A DNA stretch of 5,185 nt from Desulfovibrio sp. Its GTDB lineage: Bacteria; Desulfobacterota; Desulfovibrionia; Desulfovibrionales; Desulfovibrionaceae. Positions 1-5,185 of the stretch are shown here, piece by piece (the first letter of the stretch is position 1; the number at the start of each line of letters is the position of its first letter). The stretch lies in the NCBI GenBank assembly GCA_014804915.1, contig JAAUYW010000132.1, positions 1 to 5,185 of the forward strand, read 5' to 3'. The notes beneath the pieces were generated by a model. The model worked only from the letters and a program-made list of their open reading frames with translations, searched no databases and was not told where the DNA came from. The translations under genes were made by a program, and so were the position numbers.

Positions 1-615
1 CAATGGCGCGACATCAGCGACCTTGGCGCAGGTAAAATCCACCTCTCCCTGGCGCAGGGCAAGCAGCTGGTCGGCTGTGCCGCCGTAGGGAATGGCCTTG
101 TAATCAAAGCCGCCGCTTTTGGCCAGCAATTGCGCGGCTGTGTGATTTGACGCCTCCACGCCATTGGTAGAGGCCCGATAAGTGGGCTTTTCCTTTGCGG
201 CTGCCACAAGCTCCTGCAGGGATTTGAACGGACTGTCCGCCTTGACGGCAACTACGCCTGTTTCCGAGAGATGATTGGCGATTGGGACTATATCCGCTAT
301 CGTGAAAGTGGAATCGGGCTGCGTGGCCAGAGTGGTGAAAGTAGGCAGATTGATAAAGCCGATTGTCTGGCCATCCGGCTTGGCATTTACAAGCTGTGTC
401 CAGCCAATTTTGCCATCAGCGCCCGGCAAATTCTGGATAATCAGGGTCTTGCCGATGTTTTTCTCAGCCTGGGAGGCCAGCAGGCGCGCGCCAGTGTCCG
501 TGCCGGAGCCAGCCTTGTAGGCAACGATCACATTGACATCGCCAGAAGGGCTCCATGCGGCCTGCGCCGTGAAAGGCAAAAGCAGCGCTGCCAGCGTAAT
601 GAGCAGTCGTTTCAT
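1..615 (-). CDS. Tripartite tricarboxylate transporter substrate-binding protein, TctC/Bug family (3' end cut by window)
   Basis: Periplasmic solute receptor of a tripartite tricarboxylate (TTT) type transporter, which captures a carboxylate-like ligand and hands it to a TctA/TctB membrane pair. The ATG at 613-615 is preceded by a strong GGAGGA site five bases away, and the frame stays open for 205 codons to the left edge. The product begins with a Sec signal peptide (MKRLLITLAALLLPFTAQA, cleavage about residue 19 or 20). Family hallmarks follow: VIVAYKAGSGTDTGARLLA (residues 29-47), a Q-N-L-P-G-A-D-G-K-I-G stretch (61-71), AKPDGQT (78-84), then PYGGTADQLLALRQGEVDF near residue 185. Full family members are about 310-330 residues, so roughly the last third is missing. 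No TctA or TctB lies within the window; they could be to the left or elsewhere. The ligand cannot be read from sequence, since this family binds citrate, dicarboxylates, amino acids and aromatic acids. The family call is firm; the substrate is unknown. Confidence 0.92.
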   Translation of the reverse strand, partial: MKRLLITLAALLLPFTAQAAWSPSGDVNVIVAYKAGSGTDTGARLLASQAEKNIGKTLIIQNLPGADGKIGWTQLVNAKPDGQTIGFINLPTFTTLATQPDSTFTIADIVPIANHLSETGVVAVKADSPFKSLQELVAAAKEKPTYRASTNGVEASNHTAAQLLAKSGGFDYKAIPYGGTADQLLALRQGEVDFTCAKVADVAPL

Positions 616-620
616 CGGAT

Positions 621-626
621 TCCTCC
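621..626 (-). promoter_or_regulatory. Shine-Dalgarno site of the tctC-like gene
   Basis: The minus strand reads GGAGGA here, five bases upstream of the ATG at 613-615. It is the strongest ribosome-binding site in the window. It fixes the start and suggests this gene is initiated independently rather than by coupling to murJ, which ends 63 bases upstream. Confidence 0.8.
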
Positions 627-678
627 ATCCGCTCTAAAAATTTTGTGCACCAGGTTTATTTTTCTGCAAATTCACAAA

Positions 679-2262
679 TTATGCAATAGTCCGGAACCGT
701 TTTCGATTTAGCATTTTCCAGAAGGCCCCAAGCAGCTCGGGGCAAAATAGCCAGGCCAGCGGCAGCGTAAGGAGCGTAAAAGCGGCCAGGCTGATGCCAA
801 GGCGCAGGCAATGCCCTGCCAGGGGCGCAGCAACTGGCGAGGGCAAATAAACGCAAATGAGCCAGGCGCAGGCGGCGGGCGCCAGGGAGGCCGCAAACAC
901 GCGGGCGCAGAGATTCAGGAGCCCTGAAAATGCCGCTGGCCCATGCCTTTTTAGCCAGATCAGGCAGAGCCAGGCAACATAAGCGCAAATTGAAAGCGTT
1001 GAAACAGCGGCAATACCTGTGCTGCCATTGGGAATGGCCAGCCAGTAGTAGCAGGGAATGCACAAGACTGTTACTGCCGTGCCGGTGAGCGCAGGCGTTA
1101 TCGTATCCTCATGGGCGTAAAAAGCGCGGGCGATCACCATATAGATAATCCAGGCAAGGGCAGGGGCAAGCATTATCTGGGCAAGGGGCGCGCACGCCGC
1201 CGCATCAGCGGCGCTGAATCTGCCGCCTTCGAAAATCAGCCCCAGCAAGGGCCGGGCAGCAGCCATCATCCACAAGCTCAAGGGGATGACAATGGCCAGC
1301 CCTGCAGCCAGCGCCCTGTTGAGCGTGGCGGAGAACTCGTCGCTCCTGTTCTCCGCGAGCAGTTTGACAAGAAACGGATAGGACGCGACTGCGATTGCCT
1401 GGCCCATCAGGCTTACTGGCACCTGGGCGATTCTGCGGCCATAATTGAGCAGACTGACGTTGCCTTCAGGCAGCAGGCTGCCAAAAACGCGCAGGAACTG
1501 CTCATCAAGCATGACTACAGTCTGGCCAAGCATCAGGGGAAGCGCGATGATCAGGAACTTTTTGATGCCCCTGTGCCAGAAGTTGAAACGCATAGCCAGG
1601 CCGCCCTTCAGCGCGACTGCCAGCGGGAGCAGAAACGCTCCCAGAAAAGCGCCGATGCCAACGCCGATGCAATAGCCAGTCATGCCAAAAGCGGCAGGAT
1701 TGGCAGCAGCCAGGGGCAGAAGCAGGCCAAAGAGAATGATGCAGCCATTGTAGACAAGCGGGGAGAGGGCAGGCACTGCAAACTGGCGGCGCAGAAAAAG
1801 CAGGGCTGTGAAGCTGGCGCCGGAAAGGAAGAAGATCTGACCTGGCAGGATAAGGCGCATAAAAAAGGCCAGGCGCCGAAGCTGGCCGTCATCAAAGCCA
1901 GGCGCAACGAGACTGGCAAGCGGCAAGGCCCAGATTTCCCCTGCCAGGGTCAGCAGGCAGGAGGCAGCTGTAATCCAGCCAAAAATGGCGGAAAAAAGGC
2001 GCCAGGCATCGTTGCCGTCTTTCTGGAAAGCGCGGGCGAGCAGGGGAATCATGGTTATGGACATAAACCCCCCGGCAAGCAGATAATTGATGATATCTGG
2101 CACTACAAAGGCGGCAAAATACATGTCTGCCTCATGGGAAGCGCCAAATTGCCAGGAAATTATCTTGTCGCGAATGAGGCCCATCAGGCGCGAAAGCAGG
2201 GAGCTGGCAGCGAGGAGCAGTGCGGCGGCGCCAAGCCGCTGGCTGCCAGAAAGCAATCCCAT
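679..2262 (-). CDS. murJ: Lipid II flippase MurJ (MviN family)
   Basis: Integral inner-membrane protein of the MOP superfamily that flips undecaprenyl-linked lipid II to the periplasmic face for peptidoglycan synthesis. At 527 residues it is the usual length, and it is hydrophobic throughout, consistent with 14 helices. The N-terminal signature is present: SRLMGLIRDKIIS then FGASHEADMYFAAF. Aligned to E. coli MurJ from memory with a constant offset of seven, R25, R31, D46 and R277 match the functionally important R18, R24, D39 and R270. N59 and Y60 replace R52 and R53, and G64 replaces E57. ARAFYAHEDTITP (378-390) is another conserved stretch. The ATG overlaps the rnr stop as TGATG, with a GGAAAG-like site about seven bases upstream inside rnr, so translation is probably coupled to rnr. 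The protein ends in a basic tail (NRKRFRTIA). Divergence at R52 suggests the subfamily I associate with Desulfobacterota rather than loss of function. Other MOP exporters, such as Wzx, are less likely given the conserved MurJ arginines. Confidence 0.93.
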   Translation of the reverse strand: MGLLSGSQRLGAAALLLAASSLLSRLMGLIRDKIISWQFGASHEADMYFAAFVVPDIINYLLAGGFMSITMIPLLARAFQKDGNDAWRLFSAIFGWITAASCLLTLAGEIWALPLASLVAPGFDDGQLRRLAFFMRLILPGQIFFLSGASFTALLFLRRQFAVPALSPLVYNGCIILFGLLLPLAAANPAAFGMTGYCIGVGIGAFLGAFLLPLAVALKGGLAMRFNFWHRGIKKFLIIALPLMLGQTVVMLDEQFLRVFGSLLPEGNVSLLNYGRRIAQVPVSLMGQAIAVASYPFLVKLLAENRSDEFSATLNRALAAGLAIVIPLSLWMMAAARPLLGLIFEGGRFSAADAAACAPLAQIMLAPALAWIIYMVIARAFYAHEDTITPALTGTAVTVLCIPCYYWLAIPNGSTGIAAVSTLSICAYVAWLCLIWLKRHGPAAFSGLLNLCARVFAASLAPAACAWLICVYLPSPVAAPLAGHCLRLGISLAAFTLLTLPLAWLFCPELLGAFWKMLNRKRFRTIA

Positions 2263-2264
2263 CA
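2260..2264 (-). promoter_or_regulatory. rnr-murJ stop/start overlap (TGATG)
   Basis: On the minus strand the TGA of rnr and the ATG of murJ share one base. A purine-rich GGAAAG (plus-strand 2267-2272) sits at Shine-Dalgarno distance from the murJ ATG. This arrangement normally allows terminating ribosomes to re-initiate, so the two genes should be co-transcribed and translationally coupled. Confidence 0.85.
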
Positions 2265-4535
2265 GGCTTTCCGCCTGGACCGAAAGCTGGCTGAAGCACG
2301 TTTGTGCGGGCGGCGCGATCCGGAATTTTCGTCTCTCTGGCCCGTCTTGCGCCAGGAACCGCTTTTTTTGCGCGCCTGTTTACGGAGGCGGGCTGGCGCA
2401 AGGCGCAATTCCTGTTTTTCCAGGTCAACGCTTAATAGCCTTGCCTCCACTGGCTGGCCCAGCTGCCAGACCTGGCCGCCGGAAGCGCCCCTGAGCGCCT
2501 GTGCGGGCGCGTCAAAATGGTACCAGTCCCTGCCAAGCTCTTCCACGCGAATCAGTCCCTCAGCAGGAATTTCGTCAAATTCCACAAACAGCCCAAAATC
2601 GGCTACTCCGGAAATCACGCCCTTGAAAGTCTCGCCTTCCCTGCCCTCAAGGTACACGCAGGCCAGCCGTTTCGCAATTTCACGTTCGCATTCCACAGCG
2701 CGACGCTCCAGTCCGTTGAGCTCGCCGGCAATGGCAAGCAGCTGCTCCTTGTCGGGGCAAGAGTGTTTTTCCACGCCCAGCTGTTTTTTCAGGGCCCGAT
2801 GCGTCAGCAAATCCGCATAGCGGCGAATCGGCGAAGTGAAATGGCAGTAGGATTTTGAGGCCAGGCCGAAATGGCCGATATTCTGCGGCTGGTAGCGAGC
2901 CTGGGCCATTGAGCGCAAACAGAGGCGATTGACTACATATTCCTGGGGAGTATTAACGGCAAGCCCAAGAATTTTGCGGATTGCGCCAGGCCCTGGCTCA
3001 GTGTTAGCCTTTCCGTCTGGCGGCAGGCATTCAGGGGCGATGTGATGCAGGGTGTCGTAGAGGCGCGCCAGTTTTTCAGGCTCGGGCCCGGGATGGACGC
3101 GATACAGGAAATCCTGTTTCTGTTCTTCAAGCCAGCCGGCTACAGCCTCATTGGCGGCGATCATGAACTCCTCGATGAGCATGTGCGCGTCATTGCGTTG
3201 CCGCTCCCCTATTGCTTCCAGTTTTCCTTCTTCATCAAATTTGTAAACCGGATCAGGCAGGAAGAAATCAAGAGTGCCCCGCTCCCGTCTCGCTCTGGCA
3301 AGCGCCTTGTACAACTGGCGGCCCTCGCGCAGCATGGACGCAATATCCGGGCTGGCTATGGAATCATTTTCGCCATTGAAAAAAGCGGCGACATCATCGT
3401 AAACCAGGCGTCCGGCAGAGCGCATCGCTATTTGCGCGAATCTTGGTTTGCCGGGATTGCCGCGATGATCAAATGGCATCTCGACCAGCATTGCGAGTCT
3501 GTCCTCATTTGGCTTCAGACTACAGAGACCGTTGGAAAGGGCCTTTGGCAGCATTGGCTCAACCGAGCGGGGGAAATACCAGGAATTGCCCCGCGCCAGG
3601 GCTTCGGCATCAAGGCTGCCCTTTCTGGAATCCGGGCGAACGTAATGGCTGACATCGGCGATGGCTACGCGGAGAATCCAGCCGGAGCCGGTTTTTTCAA
3701 CATGAATGGCGTCATCGAAATCACGGGCGTCAGCGCCATCTATGGTAACAAAAGGCAGGGCGCGCCAGTCTTCCCTGCCTTCCATGTCCTGCGCAGTGGG
3801 TGCGGGAGGCAGGGCCGCGGCCTGTTCCAGGGCCAGGGCGGGGAAGGGACCGGGCACTTGCTGGTTCAGCTTGACAATGCTTTCCTGGGCGGAGATGCGA
3901 TCCAGCGGCCCTTCGATCCGGATGATCTCCGCCTGCCATTTTGTGTCGGATATGGCCCGCAAGGGCCGAAGGACGGCAACATCGCCGGGCTTGAGGCCAG
4001 CTGCAAGCGGGCCTGGCGCAGCCACCCTGAAGGAGGCGCTGACGCGGCTATCCGCAGGCTTGAAGAGCAGGGATTTTTTTTGGTGGCCGCTGAAAACCGC
4101 AGGCACTTCTTTCAGTCTGCGTTCTACAACTTCGAGGATCTTGCCCCTGGCGCCGGAAGAGCCGGGAAGAATGAGGGCGCGAACCAGATCCCTGTGCCAG
4201 GCGTTACCGGCCTGAAATGGAGAAATATGGATTTCCCTGTGGGGATAATCCGCGGGCTGGCTTACTTTTACCCTGCCCGAGCCGCTGGCCGAGCCGACGT
4301 ATTCGCCAGTTACGATGACGGATTCCTGGCCGGGACCCCAGAAGCCGCCTGGGAGCTGACTGATCTGGCCGTTTTCCTGCAGCTGGCGCAGCAACTTTTC
4401 AACTTTCTTGCGGGCGCCATGCGGCTGGCCGGAAAGGGCGAGAATGCCATCAAGACGGAGGGGGCGGGGATGGGCGCCGAGCAGCTGGAGCAGCGATTCG
4501 GCGTCAGGCGCGGCAGCGTTTTTCTTTTTTTTCAC
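2262..4535 (-). CDS. rnr: Ribonuclease R (3'-5' exoribonuclease, RNB family)
   Basis: Processive 3'-5' hydrolytic exoribonuclease that degrades structured RNA in the cytoplasm and takes part in mRNA, rRNA and trans-translation quality control. From GTG 4535 it has 757 residues. Domain order: Lys-rich start (KKKKN), winged-helix-like region (about 14-67), two OB/cold-shock-like regions (about 72-220), RNB catalytic domain (about 256-585), S1 domain (about 634-714), and an Arg/Lys-rich tail (717-757). The active site DGADARDFDD is intact; D266, D272, D274 and D275 match E. coli D272, D278, D280 and D281. NSWYFPRSVEPMLPKALSNG and HFTSPIRRYADLLTHR are also typical. The S1 domain and basic tail favour RNase R over RNase II. 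The frame could extend to a TTG at 4565, but that codon lies in the T-tract of the upstream terminator. GTG has a modest GGA six bases upstream and begins with the usual lysine run, so I prefer it. The gene overlaps murJ by one base. Confidence 0.95.
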   Translation of the reverse strand: MKKKKNAAAPDAESLLQLLGAHPRPLRLDGILALSGQPHGARKKVEKLLRQLQENGQISQLPGGFWGPGQESVIVTGEYVGSASGSGRVKVSQPADYPHREIHISPFQAGNAWHRDLVRALILPGSSGARGKILEVVERRLKEVPAVFSGHQKKSLLFKPADSRVSASFRVAAPGPLAAGLKPGDVAVLRPLRAISDTKWQAEIIRIEGPLDRISAQESIVKLNQQVPGPFPALALEQAAALPPAPTAQDMEGREDWRALPFVTIDGADARDFDDAIHVEKTGSGWILRVAIADVSHYVRPDSRKGSLDAEALARGNSWYFPRSVEPMLPKALSNGLCSLKPNEDRLAMLVEMPFDHRGNPGKPRFAQIAMRSAGRLVYDDVAAFFNGENDSIASPDIASMLREGRQLYKALARARRERGTLDFFLPDPVYKFDEEGKLEAIGERQRNDAHMLIEEFMIAANEAVAGWLEEQKQDFLYRVHPGPEPEKLARLYDTLHHIAPECLPPDGKANTEPGPGAIRKILGLAVNTPQEYVVNRLCLRSMAQARYQPQNIGHFGLASKSYCHFTSPIRRYADLLTHRALKKQLGVEKHSCPDKEQLLAIAGELNGLERRAVECEREIAKRLACVYLEGREGETFKGVISGVADFGLFVEFDEIPAEGLIRVEELGRDWYHFDAPAQALRGASGGQVWQLGQPVEARLLSVDLEKQELRLAPARLRKQARKKSGSWRKTGQRDENSGSRRPHKRASASFRSRRKA
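2394..2636 (-). other. S1 RNA-binding domain within RNase R
   Basis: The segment runs from GETFKGVISGVADFGLFVEF to about DLEKQELRLAPA. It carries the S1 pattern G-x-V-x-G-V-x-D-F-G-x-F-V-E and a final strand pattern. It is followed by about 40 residues rich in Arg, Lys and Ser. In E. coli RNase R the S1 domain and basic tail contribute to RNA binding and activity on structured substrates, so this layout supports rnr rather than rnb. Confidence 0.9.
3711..3740 (-). other. RNB active-site motif DGADARDFDD
   Basis: The ten codons here encode D-G-A-D-A-R-D-F-D-D. The first, seventh, ninth and tenth residues are the metal-coordinating aspartates known to be required in E. coli RNase II and RNase R. 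All four are present, so the enzyme should be catalytically competent. Confidence 0.93.
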
Positions 4536-4560
4536 GGCATATCCAAAATTTGCGGTTGTA

Positions 4561-4591
4561 AACAAAAAAGGGCAAACAGATTTGCCCTTTT
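4561..4591 (-). terminator. Intrinsic terminator after the BI-1 family gene
   Basis: On the minus strand an 11-bp perfect stem (plus-strand arms 4566-4576 and 4581-4591, GGGC core, 4-base loop 4577-4580) is followed by six or more T residues (plus-strand A-run 4564-4569, then C, then AA). It lies 30 bases past the stop codon at 4622-4624 and ends about 25 bases before the GTG of rnr. On the plus strand the hairpin is followed only by TTTTGAAA, a weak tract, so it acts mainly on minus-strand transcription. It separates the BI-1 gene from rnr-murJ as a transcription unit unless read-through is used. Confidence 0.88.
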
Positions 4592-4621
4592 GAAATTACG
4601 GAGTCAGATAAACAGAGTGAA

Positions 4622-5185
4622 TCAGTCGCGGCCGCCGCCAAACAGGCGAAGCATCATGATGAATATATTGATGAAATCAAGGTAGAGTGTGAGCGCGCCA
4701 AGAATCGCGCCGCGGCGCATGGCAAGCGCGTTGTCCACTGGCGCCTGTTCGCCAAAATTGCGCAAGCGCTGGGTGTCATAGGCGGTAAGGCCCGTAAACA
4801 CCAGAACGCCTACGCAGGAGATGATGAAATTCATCATTGTGCTCTTCAGGAATATATTGACCAGCATTGCGATGATGAGGCCAATCAGGCCCATGAACAG
4901 GAAACTGCCCAATCCTGTAAGATCACGTTTGGTTACAGTGCCGTAAATGGACATGGCAAGGAAAGTGCCGGCAGTGCAGACAAAGGCGGTGCCTATGGAG
5001 CCAATTGGGTACACAACGAAAATGGAAGACAGCATCGCGCCTGTGAGAGCGGAATAGAGCAGAAACAGCCCTGTAGCGACAGGCGCGGACATTTTGTTGA
5101 TGGCAGCTGAAATTGCAATGACCAGGCCGAACTGCGCCAGCACAAGCACTATCAGGGACACAGTGTTGCCAAGAATGGCGCGCTG
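4622..5185 (-). CDS. Bax inhibitor-1/YccA-family membrane protein (5' end cut by window)
   Basis: Polytopic inner-membrane protein of the BI-1/YccA (UPF0005, TMBIM-like) family. The frame is open from the right edge to TGA at 4622-4624, giving 187 visible residues. A GTG at 5159-5161 is in frame, but hydrophobic family sequence continues upstream of it, so it is probably not the start. Family members are about 220-235 residues, so about 45 N-terminal residues and one helix are missing. Six hydrophobic segments are visible, with hallmark stretches FGLVIAISAAINKMS, LFLLYSALTGAMLSSIF, GTVTKRDLTGLGSFLFMGLIG, GVLVFTGLTAYDTQRLR and ALTLYLDFINIFIMMLRLFG. The aspartates in AYDTQ (codon 4775-4777) and YLDFIN (codon 4676-4678) correspond to the pH-sensing pair described in Bacillus YetJ, a calcium-leak channel. 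In E. coli, YccA binds and modulates FtsH. Which role applies here cannot be told. A good intrinsic terminator follows the gene. Confidence 0.93.
   Translation of the reverse strand, partial: QRAILGNTVSLIVLVLAQFGLVIAISAAINKMSAPVATGLFLLYSALTGAMLSSIFVVYPIGSIGTAFVCTAGTFLAMSIYGTVTKRDLTGLGSFLFMGLIGLIIAMLVNIFLKSTMMNFIISCVGVLVFTGLTAYDTQRLRNFGEQAPVDNALAMRRGAILGALTLYLDFINIFIMMLRLFGGGRD

Noticed and set aside
636..678. Possible terminator after murJ: TTTGTG paired with CACAAA, followed by A then TTTTT.
   Set aside because: The stem is only six AT-rich pairs with a 25-base loop, too weak to call an intrinsic terminator.
658..686. Possible promoter for the tctC-like gene: TTGCAT, 17 bases, AAAAAT on the minus strand.
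   Set aside because: Only three of six and four of six matches to the sigma-70 consensus in an AT-rich gap. It is not distinguishable from chance.
740..2040. Frequent CCAGGC/GCCAGG words across murJ that look like a dispersed repeat.
   Set aside because: They coincide with CTGGC and CCTGGC codon combinations for Leu-Ala and Pro-Gly in a Leu/Ala/Pro-rich membrane protein. There is no regular spacing or extended identity.
1111..2820. A 569-codon open frame on the plus strand opposite murJ and the end of rnr.
   Set aside because: It is antisense to two well-identified genes, crosses their junction, and has low-complexity Gln/Gly/Lys-rich sequence with no domain I recognise. The lack of stops follows from codon bias in the true genes, which rarely use TTA, CTA or TCA.
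4536..4565. Extension of RNase R to a TTG start at 4563-4565, adding ten residues.
   Set aside because: The TTG lies in the T-tract of the intrinsic terminator and has no ribosome-binding site. The added residues are not family-like, whereas GTG 4535 opens the typical lysine-rich N-terminus.
3042..4685. A 547-codon open frame on the plus strand opposite rnr, running through the terminator into the BI-1 gene.
   Set aside because: It is antisense to the RNB domain, whose active-site motif is unmistakable on the other strand. Its frame reads through the terminator hairpin and into a second gene, which a real gene would not be expected to do.
5159..5161. GTG as the start of the BI-1 family protein.
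   Set aside because: The frame stays open to the window edge (QRAILGNT precedes it) and the family needs about 45 more N-terminal residues, including a first helix. The gene is simply truncated by the window.

Overview
The window is an ordinary chromosomal stretch of a Gram-negative bacterium, moderately GC-rich. All four recognisable genes lie on the minus strand, and they are described here in transcription order, from high to low coordinates. Lipid II flippase, RNase R and a secreted TctC/Bug receptor fit a proteobacterium-like cell. The MurJ N-terminus (a PDxxNYLLAGG stretch in place of the enterobacterial PNLLRRIFAEG) is the kind I associate with Desulfobacterota such as Desulfovibrio. 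That taxonomic guess is low to moderate confidence.

First comes the 3' part of a Bax inhibitor-1/YccA-family seven-helix membrane protein (4622-5185, cut by the right window edge). It is followed by a clean intrinsic terminator (4561-4591). Next is RNase R (rnr, best start GTG at 4535, stop at 2262), with an intact RNB active site and a C-terminal S1 domain plus basic tail. Its stop codon overlaps by one base (TGATG) the start of murJ (679-2262), the lipid II flippase, so rnr and murJ form a translationally coupled pair. After a 63-bp gap comes a tripartite tricarboxylate transporter periplasmic receptor (TctC/Bug family), cut by the left edge at about two-thirds of its length.

Coding density is very high and no stretch over 100 bp lacks a gene. 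I see no RNA gene, mobile element, CRISPR array or long repeat, and no convincing undescribed system. The points worth a second look are the terminator squeezed against the rnr start, the rnr-murJ coupling, the missing cavity arginine in MurJ, the divergent first cold-shock domain of RNase R, and a slippery A-tract in the first codons of rnr. Very long open frames on the plus strand opposite rnr and murJ are antisense shadows.
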